Notes under the pieces: model-generated | What the model was told of the DNA's origin: nothing | The model's input: the letters and a program-made list of their open reading frames with translations, nothing else | Databases searched by the model: none | DNA from: Kribbella solani | Lineage (GTDB): Bacteria; Actinomycetota; Actinomycetes; Propionibacteriales; Kribbellaceae | Direction: 5' to 3' | DNA: 64,000 bases | Assembly (NCBI RefSeq): GCF_014205295.1 | Contig: NZ_JACHNF010000001.1 | Span: 2,852,001 to 2,916,000 of the forward strand | Translations under genes and position numbers: made by a program | Shown here: piece after piece, positions 36,181 to 44,894 of the stretch | Position numbering within the stretch: the first letter of the stretch is position 1 | Layout: each line of letters begins with the position of its first letter

Positions 36181-36951
36181 ATGACAGTCCTGTGCGTCGC
36201 CGCCGGACAGCTCCTGGCCGGACCCGATCCGGCCACCAACCTGATCACCGCGACCGAGACCATCGTCCGGGCCGCGGCCGCCGGCGCCGAACTGGTCGCC
36301 CTCCCCGAAGCCACCATGGCCTGCTTCGGCACCGAGCCGCGCGCGATCGCCGAACCACTCGACGGCCCGTTCGCCACCGGTCTGCGCAAGGTCGCCGCGG
36401 ACCTCGGCGTCGTGGTCGTAGCGGGTCTGTTCGAACCGGCGGACGACGGGCGCGTACACAACACTCTGCTGGCGACCGGGCCGGGCGTCGAGGCAACATA
36501 CCGGAAGATCCACCTGTACGACGCGTTCGGCTCGCGAGAATCGGATGTCGTTGCCCCCGGCAATCAGCTGACGACGTTCCGGTTCGGCGGCGTACGGATC
36601 GGGTTGGCCACCTGCTACGACCTCCGCTTCGCCGCGCAGTTCACCGACCTCGGCCGCCTCGGCGCGGAGCTGATCGTCGTACCGGCGTCGTGGGGTGCGG
36701 GCCCCGGCAAGGAGGACCAGTGGGACCTCCTGACCCGAGCCCGCGCCGCCGACGCCCAGGCCTGGCTGCTCGCCTGCGACCAGGCCTACACGGCCCCGCG
36801 CGGCACCGACCCACTCGGCATCGGCCGCAGCGCCCTGATCACCCCGACCGGGCATCCAAGAGCCCGCCTCGCCGCGACCCCTGACGTACTCATCGCGACC
36901 ATCGACACCGAAACAGTCACCGACACCCGCGGCCGGATACCTATTCTTTAG
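36181..36951 (+). CDS. Nitrilase-superfamily carbon-nitrogen hydrolase
   Basis: The ATG at 36181, with GGAG seven to ten bases upstream, gives 256 aa. The catalytic triad Glu-Lys-Cys is present: ALPEATM near residue 40, YRKIHLYD near 110, and ATCYDLRF near 145. The sequence is a C-N hydrolase/omega-amidase-like type, which hydrolyses amide bonds of small acids. Divergent from the GntR gene; the stop codon overlaps that of the small protein on the other strand (TTAG). It probably belongs to the GntR-controlled set. Confidence 0.9.
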   Translation: MTVLCVAAGQLLAGPDPATNLITATETIVRAAAAGAELVALPEATMACFGTEPRAIAEPLDGPFATGLRKVAADLGVVVVAGLFEPADDGRVHNTLLATGPGVEATYRKIHLYDAFGSRESDVVAPGNQLTTFRFGGVRIGLATCYDLRFAAQFTDLGRLGAELIVVPASWGAGPGKEDQWDLLTRARAADAQAWLLACDQAYTAPRGTDPLGIGRSALITPTGHPRARLAATPDVLIATIDTETVTDTRGRIPIL

Positions 36952-37265
36952 GCCTGGCCGTTCTTCTTCATGCGGGCGTTGTACTCGCGCATGCGGGGTG
37001 GGTAACCGACCACGGCGGCGTCGTACGACGGGATGCCGAGGCGGTTGGCGAAGTCGTGGGCCCACTTCACCGACGGGACACGGCGGCGAGTCCATTCGCC
37101 GTCGATCGCCACCAGCAGCAGGGTGTAGTCGGTGACCGCCGTGCGTGGCTCGACGAAGCCCTCCACGCCTTGGCGAGACTGGGCGAAATCCCGCAGGTGC
37201 GCCTGGTCCGGGGTGTCCGCCCGGCGCATCGTTCCGGCCTTCTGCCGGCGACCGAACCACTTCAT
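36948..37265 (-). CDS. Small basic protein upstream of lpdA
   Basis: Encodes 105 aa from ATG 37265; the longer frame lacks a plausible start. It has a basic N-terminus (MKWFGRRQKAG), a helix DQAHLRDFAQSRQGVEGFVEPRTA, a strand DYTLLLVAIDGEWTRRRVPS and a C-terminal helix with YPPRMREYNARMKK. Similar small proteins are commonly found divergent from lpdA in actinobacteria, sometimes labelled oxidoreductase without evidence. I see no cofactor motif. Lies 185 bases from the lpdA start. Confidence 0.75.
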   Translation of the reverse strand: MKWFGRRQKAGTMRRADTPDQAHLRDFAQSRQGVEGFVEPRTAVTDYTLLLVAIDGEWTRRRVPSVKWAHDFANRLGIPSYDAAVVGYPPRMREYNARMKKNGQA

Positions 37266-37449
37266 GGCGCAATTGTCCACTATGTGTGCAACTCGCCACC
37301 TGAATCCTGGATAACGGTTCCGGCCGGAAGCAGGCAGCGCGCCGGGACCGGCCCGGGCGTGGATCCGGGGGCGATCGGTGAAAGGATGACGGCGGGCCGG
37401 AACCGCGATCCGGGACCGCCTGCCTTGGACCAGACCCACGGAGGAACCT

Positions 37450-38841
37450 GTGACTGACAGCGGCACTGCAGCTGGTACGACGTACGACCTGGTGATTCTC
37501 GGTGGCGGCAGTGGTGGCTACGCCGCCGGACTGCGTGCCGCGACGCTCGGCCTGTCGGTGGCGCTGGTGGAGAAGGACAAGGTCGGCGGGACCTGTCTGC
37601 ACCGTGGCTGCATCCCGACCAAGGCGCTGCTGCACGCCGCCGAGGTCGCCGACTCGGCCCGCGAGGGCGAGCAGTTCGGGGTCCGGACGACGCTCGAAGG
37701 CGTCGACATGGGCGGCGTGAACAAGTACAAGGACGGCGTCGTCGACCGGCTGTTCAAGGGTCTGCAGGGTCAGTTGAAGGCGCGCGGCATCACCGTGATC
37801 GAGGGCGAGGGACGACTCACCTCCCCGACCACCGTGCAGGTCGGCGACACCACGTACACCGGCCGCAACGTCGTCCTTGCCTCCGGCTCCTACTCGAAGT
37901 CGCTGCCCGGCCTGGAGCTCGACGGCCGGCGGGTGATCGCCAGCGAGCACGCGCTGACGCTGGACCGGGTGCCGGAGTCCGCCGTGATCCTCGGCGGCGG
38001 CGTGATCGGCGTCGAGTTCGCCTCCGCCTGGACCTCCTTCGGTACCAAGGTGACGATCGTCGAGGCGCTGCCCCGGCTCGTCCCGGCCGAGGACGCGGAC
38101 TGCAGCAAGACCCTCGAGCGGGCGTTCCGGAAGCGGAAGATCGGCTTCAAGACCGGCACCCGCTTCGAGTCCGTCGAGGTGACCGGCAACGGCGTCCGCG
38201 TCACCGTCGCCGGTGGTGAGGTGATCGAGGCCGAGGTACTGCTCGTCGCCGTCGGCCGTGGTCCCAACACCGCGGGCCTCGGGTACGAGGAAGCCGGCGT
38301 CGCGCTGGATCGTGGCTTCGTCACCGTCGACGCGACCCTGCAGACCAGCGTGCCGGGCGTGTACGCCGTCGGTGACATCGTGCCGGGGCTGCAGCTCGCG
38401 CACCGCGGCTTCCAGCAGGGCATCTTCGTCGCCGAGCAGGTCGCCGGCCTCGCGCCGACCCCGATCGACGAAACCGGCATCCCGCGGGTGACGTACTCCG
38501 AGCCGGAGGTCGCGTCGGTCGGGCTGACCGAGGAGCAGGCCCGGGAGAAGTACGGCGAGGTCGAGGTGCTCAACTACAACCTCGGCGGCAACGGTAAGAG
38601 CCAGATCCTGAAGACCGCCGGTTTCGTCAAGCTCGTCCGCGCCAAGGACGGCGCCGTGGCCGGCCTGCACATGGTCGGCTCCCGGGTCGGCGAACTGATC
38701 GGTGAAGCACAGCTGATCTACAACTGGGAGGCGTACCCGGCCGACGTCGCGCCGCTCGTCCACGCCCACCCGACCCAGAACGAGGCGCTCGGCGAAGCCC
38801 ACCTGGCGCTGGCCGGGAAGCCTCTGCACTTCCATGACTGA
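37450..38841 (+). CDS. lpdA: Dihydrolipoyl dehydrogenase (E3)
   Basis: Encodes 463 aa from GTG 37450, with GGAGG just upstream. FAD motif LGGGSGGYAAGLRA, the redox disulfide GGTCLHRGCIPTK near residues 47-52, the NAD motif VILGGGVIGVEFAS, and the catalytic dyad in HAHPTQNEALGEAHLAL are all present. It reoxidises dihydrolipoyl groups on E2 of 2-oxoacid dehydrogenases and on the glycine cleavage H protein. It is followed after 142 bases by sucB. Confidence 0.97.
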   Translation: MTDSGTAAGTTYDLVILGGGSGGYAAGLRAATLGLSVALVEKDKVGGTCLHRGCIPTKALLHAAEVADSAREGEQFGVRTTLEGVDMGGVNKYKDGVVDRLFKGLQGQLKARGITVIEGEGRLTSPTTVQVGDTTYTGRNVVLASGSYSKSLPGLELDGRRVIASEHALTLDRVPESAVILGGGVIGVEFASAWTSFGTKVTIVEALPRLVPAEDADCSKTLERAFRKRKIGFKTGTRFESVEVTGNGVRVTVAGGEVIEAEVLLVAVGRGPNTAGLGYEEAGVALDRGFVTVDATLQTSVPGVYAVGDIVPGLQLAHRGFQQGIFVAEQVAGLAPTPIDETGIPRVTYSEPEVASVGLTEEQAREKYGEVEVLNYNLGGNGKSQILKTAGFVKLVRAKDGAVAGLHMVGSRVGELIGEAQLIYNWEAYPADVAPLVHAHPTQNEALGEAHLALAGKPLHFHD

Positions 38842-38983
38842 AACTGTTCGCCGGCCTGCTGGACCATCCGAGTAGGTTTGAGCTGCCGAGAGCGAGACGG
38901 GACGCCCGTGACCCGGATCTCGTCCGCTCCGGCGGCACCGTAGGCTGACACTCGACCGATCAGACGAAGGAGCAACGACCGTC

Positions 38984-40951
38984 ATGCCGACCTCTGTATC
39001 CCTGCCGGCCCTCGGGGAGAGCGTCACCGAAGGAACCGTCACCCGCTGGCTCAAGCAGGTCGGTGACACGGTTGCCGTCGACGAGCCCCTGCTGGAGGTC
39101 TCGACCGACAAGGTCGACACCGAGATCCCCTCGCCGGTGGCCGGCACCCTGCTGGAGATCAAGGCCGCCGAGGACGAAACCGTCGAGGTCGGCGCCGAAC
39201 TGGCCGTAATCGGCGACGCCGGCGAATCCACCGCCACCCCCGCCGCCGACGCTCCGTCCCAAGAGGCCCCAGCCGCACAGCCCCCGGCCCAAGAGGCCCC
39301 CGCTGCGGCCCCCGCCAACGCAGCCCCAGCCGCCGCACCCGCGCCGGCCGCCGCCCCGGCTCCTGCCTCAGCTCCGGCAGCCGCTCCGGCTCCCGCCGCC
39401 GCGCCCGCCCCGGCTGCTGCTGAAGCGCCCTCTGCTTCTACTCCGGCCGCCGCGGCCTCAGCCCCCGCCGCATCCGAGGCTGCCTCCGGTGGTTCAGGCA
39501 CGTCGGTCACGCTCCCCGCGCTGGGTGAGAGTGTCACCGAGGGAACCGTCACCCGCTGGCTCAAGCAGGTCGGCGACGACGTGGCAGTAGACGAGCCCCT
39601 CCTCGAGGTCTCCACCGACAAGGTAGACACCGAGATCCCCAGCCCGGTCGCCGGCAAGCTCCTGGAGATCAAGGTCGCCGAGGACGAAACCGTAGAGGTA
39701 GGAGCCGAGCTCGCAGTCGTAGGCTCCGGCACCCCCGCCTCCGCACCCGCCGCCACCCCGGCCCCCGAGGCCGCCCCCGCTGCTCCGGCCCAGGCCGCCG
39801 CCCCGGCACAAGCACCTGCCCCGGCACCAGCTTCCGCACCCGCCGCAGCCCCGGCCGCAGCGCCAGCCCCGGCTGCAGCCCCCGCCCCGCAGGCCGCACC
39901 GCCGGCTCAGGCACCCGCCGCTCAAGCACCCGCCGCTGCTCCGGCCGCAGCCGCTCCGGCTCCGGCCGCCGCGCCGGTCCAGGCTGCCCCGGCTGCTGCT
40001 GCCGCGCAGAACGGTGCTGCCTCCGACGGGCCGAACTACGTCACCCCGCTGGTCCGCAAGCTCGCGGCTGAGCACCAGGTCGACCTCGGCGCCGTACAGG
40101 GCACCGGCGTCGGCGGCCGGATCCGCAAGCAGGACGTGATCGCCGCCGCCGAGGCCAAGAAGGCCGCCGCGGCCGCACCCGCCGCTGCTCCGGCGTCGGC
40201 GGGGGCACCGGCCGCCGCCAAGGCTCCGGTGATCAGCCCGCTGCGCGGCACCACCGAGAAGATGAGCCGGATCCGCAAGGCGATCGCCGCCCACATGGTC
40301 AACTCGCTGAAGGTCTCGGCGCAGCTGACCACCGTGGTCGAGGTCGACGTCACCGAGATCGCCAAGCTGCGGAACAAGAAGAAGGCCGAGTTCGAGGCCC
40401 GCGAGGGCGTCAAGCTGTCCTTCCTGCCGTTCTTCGCCCTCGCCGCGGTCGACGCGCTGAAGCAGTACCCGAAGCTGAACGCGTCGATCGACGAGGAGAA
40501 GGGCGAGATCACGTACCACGCCGCCGAGCACCTCGGCATCGCGGTGGACGTGGAGCGCGGCCTGATGGTCCCGGTCGTGCACAACGCCGGCGACCTGAAC
40601 ATCGCCGGCCTGGCGAAGAAGATCGCCGACCTCGCCGACCGGACCCGGAACAACAAGGTGCTGCCGGACGAGATGGCGGGCGGTACGTTCACCATCACCA
40701 ACACCGGTAGCCGGGGCGCGCTGTTCGACACCCCGATCCTGAACCAGCCGCAGGTCGGCATGCTCGGGACCGGTGCCGTGGTGAAGCGCCCGGTCGTCAT
40801 CACCCACCCGGAACTCGGCGAGACGATCGCGATCCGGCAGATGGTGTACCTCGCGCTGACCTACGACCACCGCCTGGTCGACGGCGCCGACGCGGCCCGC
40901 TACCTGACGGCCGTCAAGCAGCGGCTCGAAGAGGCCCAGTTCGACGTCTGA
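38984..40951 (+). CDS. sucB: 2-oxoglutarate dehydrogenase E2, dihydrolipoamide succinyltransferase
   Basis: Encodes 655 aa. Two lipoyl domains (about residues 1-78 and 175-250) are nearly identical and each carries [15 protein letters not shown] with the lipoylated Lys. Each is followed by an Ala/Pro linker of 80-90 residues. A peripheral E3-binding domain is at [17 protein letters not shown] (near 355), and the acyltransferase domain ends with the catalytic [17 protein letters not shown]. The second-lipoyl-domain DNA is a close copy of the first. Cytoplasmic multi-enzyme complex core; uses lpdA and needs LipA/LipB for lipoylation. Confidence 0.96.
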   Translation: MPTSVSLPALGESVTEGTVTRWLKQVGDTVAVDEPLLEVSTDKVDTEIPSPVAGTLLEIKAAEDETVEVGAELAVIGDAGESTATPAADAPSQEAPAAQPPAQEAPAAAPANAAPAAAPAPAAAPAPASAPAAAPAPAAAPAPAAAEAPSASTPAAAASAPAASEAASGGSGTSVTLPALGESVTEGTVTRWLKQVGDDVAVDEPLLEVSTDKVDTEIPSPVAGKLLEIKVAEDETVEVGAELAVVGSGTPASAPAATPAPEAAPAAPAQAAAPAQAPAPAPASAPAAAPAAAPAPAAAPAPQAAPPAQAPAAQAPAAAPAAAAPAPAAAPVQAAPAAAAAQNGAASDGPNYVTPLVRKLAAEHQVDLGAVQGTGVGGRIRKQDVIAAAEAKKAAAAAPAAAPASAGAPAAAKAPVISPLRGTTEKMSRIRKAIAAHMVNSLKVSAQLTTVVEVDVTEIAKLRNKKKAEFEAREGVKLSFLPFFALAAVDALKQYPKLNASIDEEKGEITYHAAEHLGIAVDVERGLMVPVVHNAGDLNIAGLAKKIADLADRTRNNKVLPDEMAGGTFTITNTGSRGALFDTPILNQPQVGMLGTGAVVKRPVVITHPELGETIAIRQMVYLALTYDHRLVDGADAARYLTAVKQRLEEAQFDV

Positions 40952-40965
40952 GCCGACGGACACCG

Positions 40966-41010
40966 GCGCCGGTGCTTGTCTCCCCGCGGAGATGGGCACC
41001 GGCGCTTTCG
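40966..41010 (+). terminator. Terminator after sucB
   Basis: A 10-bp stem (GCGCCGGTGC and GCACCGGCGC) flanks an inner small hairpin (TCTCC with GGAGA) and is followed by TTTCG. It lies 15 bases after the sucB stop. Confidence 0.75.
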
Positions 41011-41065
41011 TCTTCACCGCTAGGACAGCAAGCGGCGCAAGCAACCCGAGAAGGAGCTGAGCGGG

Positions 41066-41953
41066 ATGAAGTACGTGCTGGCCGGGGCTTCCGGTTTCCT
41101 GGGCAAGGCGCTCGCCCGCGACCTGGTTGCCGATGGCCATCAGATCGTGCGGCTGGTCCGGCGTACGCCGGCGGCTCCGGACGAGGTGCGCTGGAATCCG
41201 GCCGAGGGTGAGCTCGACGCGGCGGCACTCGGCGACCCCGACGTACTGGTCAATCTGGCCGGGGCGAACATCGGCCGGCCGTGGACCCCGACGTACCGGA
41301 ACACGATCCGGGAGAGCCGGGTCAGCACGACCGCGACCCTCGCCGCGGTCGCGTCGCGGCTGGAGCGGCCGCCGGTGCTCATCACCCAAAGCGGCATCGG
41401 CGGGTACGGGATGGACCTGGGCGATCAGATCCTGACCGAGGACTCCCAGTTGGGCGAAGGATTCCTCTCCGATGTGGTCCGGCTCTGGGAAGGCGCGCTG
41501 GAACCCGCCAAGGAGGCCGGCAGCAGAGTCGCGGCGCTGCGTACCGGGGTCGTGCTTGATCGCTATGCTCCGGCGTTTCAACTTCTCTCACTTCCTTTCC
41601 GGGTCGGTCTTGGTGGACGGCTCGGGTCCGGCAAGCAGTACTTCCCGGTGGTCTCGTTGACCGATTGGCTGCGCGCCGTACGTTTCGTGGCCGAGCACGA
41701 TGCGGTGAGCGGTCCGGTGAACATCTCGCTGCCCGCGCCGGCGACCAACGAGGAGTTCACGGCGGCGTTGGCGACGGCGCTGCATCGGCCGGCGTTCGTA
41801 CCCGTGCCTGGGGTGCTGATGAAGGTTGCGTTGGGCGAATTCGTGTGGGAGCTGATCGGGAGCAAGCGCGCGCTGCCCAGCCGGCTGCAGTCGAACGGGT
41901 TCACGTTCCACTACCCCACTGTCGCCACTGCCCTCTCTGCTGCTCTCAACTAG
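41066..41953 (+). CDS. TIGR01777-family NAD(P)-binding epimerase/oxidoreductase
   Basis: Encodes 295 aa from ATG 41066, preceded by GAGAAGGAG. An extended-SDR Rossmann motif (LAGASGFLGKALARDLVADGH) and the family hallmark LVNLAGANIGRPWT are followed by RESRVSTT and QSGIGGYGMDLGD. The C-terminal half includes NISLPAPATNEEFT and FVPVPGVLMKVALGEF, seen in SDR39U1-type proteins. Its reaction is unknown, although the family is common next to the sucB-lip genes in actinobacteria. It overlaps the convergent kinase-like gene by 8 bases. Confidence 0.9.
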   Translation: MKYVLAGASGFLGKALARDLVADGHQIVRLVRRTPAAPDEVRWNPAEGELDAAALGDPDVLVNLAGANIGRPWTPTYRNTIRESRVSTTATLAAVASRLERPPVLITQSGIGGYGMDLGDQILTEDSQLGEGFLSDVVRLWEGALEPAKEAGSRVAALRTGVVLDRYAPAFQLLSLPFRVGLGGRLGSGKQYFPVVSLTDWLRAVRFVAEHDAVSGPVNISLPAPATNEEFTAALATALHRPAFVPVPGVLMKVALGEFVWELIGSKRALPSRLQSNGFTFHYPTVATALSAALN

Positions 41954-43922
41954 CAGCGTTGGTGATTGCGATGATGCGCCACGGGTGATCGGGCTGGGTG
42001 GTGGTCAGGGTGATCAGTCGGGTCGTGGGGATGCCAGGGGGAAGGCGAGTGGTCGTGCCGGCGCGGTCGACTGCTTCGCCGGCGGTGAGGTGGTCGGTCG
42101 TCTTGAGGGTGATCGTGGTCGGGGTACGGCGGATGATGGTCGTTTTGTCGAGCTGAATCCGGAGGCCTTTGACTCGGAGTTGCTGATCGCGGTAGCTGGA
42201 GAGCAGCGCCCGGTCAGCCCGCCAGGGTGAGCTGCCGGGGACGTACACCTGGTCAAGGATGTTGAGATCGAGCGTCCAGAAAGCGCGTGCGCGGACCGCG
42301 TCGAGCGATTGCAGGGTCTGCGTCCAGGTGATCTCGTCCGCCGTCGCCGTACGCGGCATGGCCGACGTGGCTGGATGGCTGGGCGTCGGTTGGTGGGCCT
42401 GGGGCTGTTGGGTCTGAGGCTGTCGGTTCTGCGGTCGTCGGGTCTGCGGCTGTTGGGTCTGCGGCTGTTGGGTCTCAGCTGCTTGGGTGTGCGGCGCTTG
42501 GGTCTGTGGCGATTGGGTGTCGGGTGGTTCGGGTTGGGGTGGTTGAGTCTGGGCTCGGTGGGGTTGGGCGGTGGCGGAGGTGTTGAGGGTTTTGATGGTT
42601 GCCGCGCCGATCGCGAGGACGATGACGGCGCCGAGGGCGGTTGCGGTCAGGACGCCGTGCGGCGCTGGTAGGAGGCGGCGAGGGGTGCGTCGGCGGCGGA
42701 AGCTCCTGGCTCGGCGAGAACGGGATCGGCGGGGTTTGCCGCGGCGTTGCGGGCGGGGGCGTTTCGTGCGGGCGGTTGCGGTGGGTGGGGATTGCGGTGA
42801 TTGACGGAACGCGGCGGTCGGCGGACGTACCGGTGGGCTCGGTGGAAGCGCCGCGAGTCGATCGCGAGGACTCGAACCGACTGCGGGCGAGTCGGTGCTG
42901 GTCGCAGGTGAGGGCGCGCCGACGGACGTCGCCGGGCGCTCGTCGGTAGACGCTGATGCGCGCACGTCGCTGGATGCTGGTGCGCGCACGTCGGCAGACG
43001 CTGGTACGCGCACGTCGGTAGACGCTGGTGCGCGGACGTCGCCGGACGCTGGTACCTGCACGTCGGCAGACGCTGGTACGCGGACGTCAGTAGACGCTGG
43101 TGGGCGCCCGTCGCTGGACGCTGGTCTGGGCACGTCGGCGGACGCTGGTGGACGCATCTCGATGGACGTTTGTGGATGCACCTCGATGGACGGCGGCGTA
43201 TGGGTGTCGGTGGATGCCGGTGGATGCGCGTCGATGGATGTCGGGTCGGCGGTGTTGGCGGTGGGTGTGGTGGGAGGTTGTGGGGGCGAGGTGGGGTTTG
43301 TTGTGGGTGGGGTGGGGATTGGGAGGGCGAGGTCTATGAGGATGGCGGGGGGTGGTGGGTGGATGGGTTGGGGTGTGGTTGGTGGGGAGGTGGGTTGGGA
43401 GTGGGGAAGGGTGCCTAGGTGGTGGGTGAGGGTGGTCAGGGCTTCCAGGTCGGATTGCGGGGTGCTGGGGTGGAGAGTCGCGTCGGTGAGGACTGGGCGG
43501 CCGGAGGCGTCGAAGAGGATGTTTTGTTGGGTGATGGAGCCGTGGGTCAGGCCAATGGAATGGAGGTGATTCACGGCGCTGGTTATGGGGGCCAGGAGGG
43601 TGACTAGTTCGCCTGGGCTCAGTGGCGGGCGGCGGCGGAGAAGGGACTTCAGGCTGCCGGCCACCAGGTATTGGGTGATCAGCAGGAACTCGGTGTCGGA
43701 TTCATGGAAGGTGGTCAGGCGGGCCAGGTGTGGGTGATGGATGCGGGTGAGGCGGGTCAGGGTTCGGCGGAACTGGGCTGGGCTCGGGACGGCGTTGATC
43801 GGGATGCGTTTGAGGGCGGCGTTGCGGCCGGAGGCGCGGTCGCGGACCTGCCAGACGGTGCCGAGCGGTCCGGATCCGAGCAACCGGCGCGGGCTGTAGC
43901 CGGCGAGGTCTTCGGGGTCCAT
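41946..43922 (-). CDS. Membrane pseudokinase-like protein with tandem repeats
   Basis: Encodes 658 aa. The N-terminal Ser/Thr kinase-like domain (about residues 8-155) has a glycine loop [10 protein letters not shown] and the lysine AALK (38). However, the HRD catalytic loop is THGSITQQN (126-134), lacking the catalytic Asp, and DFG is LTDAT (145-149). It is probably not active as a kinase. A long Pro/Thr linker with about thirteen 8-residue S-x-D-V-R-x-P-A repeats (DNA 42937-43247) leads to a basic RRRRTPRR stretch, a membrane helix (about 424-448), a second Gln/Thr/Pro repeat linker, and an extracytoplasmic NTF2-like domain. Start ATG 43922. Confidence 0.8.
   Translation of the reverse strand: MDPEDLAGYSPRRLLGSGPLGTVWQVRDRASGRNAALKRIPINAVPSPAQFRRTLTRLTRIHHPHLARLTTFHESDTEFLLITQYLVAGSLKSLLRRRPPLSPGELVTLLAPITSAVNHLHSIGLTHGSITQQNILFDASGRPVLTDATLHPSTPQSDLEALTTLTHHLGTLPHSQPTSPPTTPQPIHPPPPAILIDLALPIPTPPTTNPTSPPQPPTTPTANTADPTSIDAHPPASTDTHTPPSIEVHPQTSIEMRPPASADVPRPASSDGRPPASTDVRVPASADVQVPASGDVRAPASTDVRVPASADVRAPASSDVRASASTDERPATSVGAPSPATSTDSPAVGSSPRDRLAALPPSPPVRPPTAAFRQSPQSPPTATARTKRPRPQRRGKPRRSRSRRARSFRRRRTPRRLLPAPHGVLTATALGAVIVLAIGAATIKTLNTSATAQPHRAQTQPPQPEPPDTQSPQTQAPHTQAAETQQPQTQQPQTRRPQNRQPQTQQPQAHQPTPSHPATSAMPRTATADEITWTQTLQSLDAVRARAFWTLDLNILDQVYVPGSSPWRADRALLSSYRDQQLRVKGLRIQLDKTTIIRRTPTTITLKTTDHLTAGEAVDRAGTTTRLPPGIPTTRLITLTTTQPDHPWRIIAITNAAS
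42937..43247. repeat. 24-bp minisatellite inside the pseudokinase gene
   Basis: Twelve to thirteen imperfect units of 24 bp, starting CGTCG at 42941, 42965, 42989, 43013, 43037 and onward. They encode the 8-residue Ser-x-Asp-Val-Arg-x-Pro-Ala repeats of the linker. The 24-bp length keeps the reading frame, so copy number can vary freely between strains. Confidence 0.85.
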
Positions 43923-44045
43923 GCCCAAGAGGATGCACCGATCGCAACCAAGGCCGCCGAAGTTATCCACAGCCCGCGGCCCCGCACCCGGCGCTCCCGC
44001 CGCGAGCCCCGGCCCGGCGACGGCTCGCCACACCCCACAAACCTC

Positions 44046-44104
44046 ACTTTGAGAAGCCACCGCGCGCTTCGACGGCAGAAAAACGCGCGGTGGCTTCTCA
44101 AAGT
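44046..44104. repeat. Palindromic repeat element, 21-bp perfect arms
   Basis: Arms of 21 bp at 44046-44066 and 44084-44104 (ACTTTGAGAAGCCACCGCGC and one more G, then the complement) with a 17-base loop rich in A. It sits between divergent genes, so it is not an operon terminator. A degenerate copy lies at 63581-63637. Confidence 0.85.
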
Positions 44105-44164
44105 TGGGTCGGCCGCCGGGCGGAGGGCGGGCGGAGGGCGTGGAGGGCGTGGGATGGGGGCGCC

Positions 44165-44170
44165 TACACT
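44165..44170 (+). promoter_or_regulatory. -10 hexamer TACACT for a leaderless lipB transcript
   Basis: TACACT, seven bases, then GTG 44178. The intervening CGAAGGT is too close to the GTG to work as a normal ribosome binding site. Confidence 0.5.
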
Positions 44171-44177
44171 CGAAGGT

Positions 44178-44894
44178 GTGAGTGCTATCGAGTATGTGGA
44201 AGCTGGGTTCGGGGCCGGGGCGGTTGACTACGAGGCGGCTTGGGCTGAGCAGCGGCGGTTGCATGCGGGGGTTGTCGCGGGCACCGCGACGGACACGGTG
44301 ATCTTGCTCGAGCACCCACCCGTGTACACGGCGGGCAAACGCACCGAGCCGCACGAGCGGCCGCTGGACGGTACGCCGGTGGTGGATGTCGATCGTGGCG
44401 GGAAGATCACCTGGCACGGACCTGGGCAACTGGTCGGGTACCCGATCGTGAAGCTGGCCTCACATGTGTACGTCGTGGACTACGTACGGCGGCTGGAGGA
44501 GGCGCTGATCGGTGTCTGCACCGAGCTCGGGGTGAAGACCGGGCGGGTGAAGGGCCGCAGCGGGGTTTGGGTGGCGGCGGACGATCGCGGGCGGGAGCGG
44601 AAGATCGCCGCGATCGGGATCCGCGTAGCGCAGGGCGTGACGATGCACGGGTTCTCGCTGAACTGCAACAACGACCTGACCTGGTACGACCGGATCGTGC
44701 CGTGCGGGATCTCCGACGCGGACGTGACCACGCTGTCCCAGGAGCTGGGGCGCGAGGTCACTGTCACGGAGGTGCTGGAATCGGTGCGGCGGCACCTGGA
44801 CGTGCTGCTCGCCTGGGACGAGTACGAGCGCAGCGCGGACATCAGCCAGCACGAGGAGCCGCCGACCGCGATCACCTACGGGCTGACGGTCTGA
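44178..44894 (+). CDS. lipB: Octanoyl-[ACP]:protein octanoyltransferase
   Basis: The GTG at 44178 gives 238 aa; the frame is open further upstream through the palindrome, without ribosome site. Motifs are [27 protein letters not shown], the catalytic lysine in [20 protein letters not shown] and the catalytic Cys in IVPCGI. LipB moves octanoyl groups from ACP to lipoyl domains of SucB, and GcvH; LipA then inserts sulfur. It overlaps the convergent sulfatase by 19 bases at the 3' end. Confidence 0.95.
   Translation: MSAIEYVEAGFGAGAVDYEAAWAEQRRLHAGVVAGTATDTVILLEHPPVYTAGKRTEPHERPLDGTPVVDVDRGGKITWHGPGQLVGYPIVKLASHVYVVDYVRRLEEALIGVCTELGVKTGRVKGRSGVWVAADDRGRERKIAAIGIRVAQGVTMHGFSLNCNNDLTWYDRIVPCGISDADVTTLSQELGREVTVTEVLESVRRHLDVLLAWDEYERSADISQHEEPPTAITYGLTV

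Noticed and set aside
36142-39756. A 1204-residue open frame on the minus strand
   Set aside because: It runs antisense across the nitrilase, the 105-aa gene, lpdA and the first third of sucB; high GC removes stops. Its composition (Arg/Asp/Gly/Val, low in complexity) and the strong motifs on the other frames show it is a shadow.
39494-41581. A 695-residue minus-strand open frame
   Set aside because: Antisense to sucB and the TIGR01777 gene; residues mirror the Ala/Pro linkers as Gly-rich repeats. No ribosome site.
42937-43247. CRISPR array
   Set aside because: Units are contiguous 24-bp coding repeats without spacers, in frame within the pseudokinase gene.
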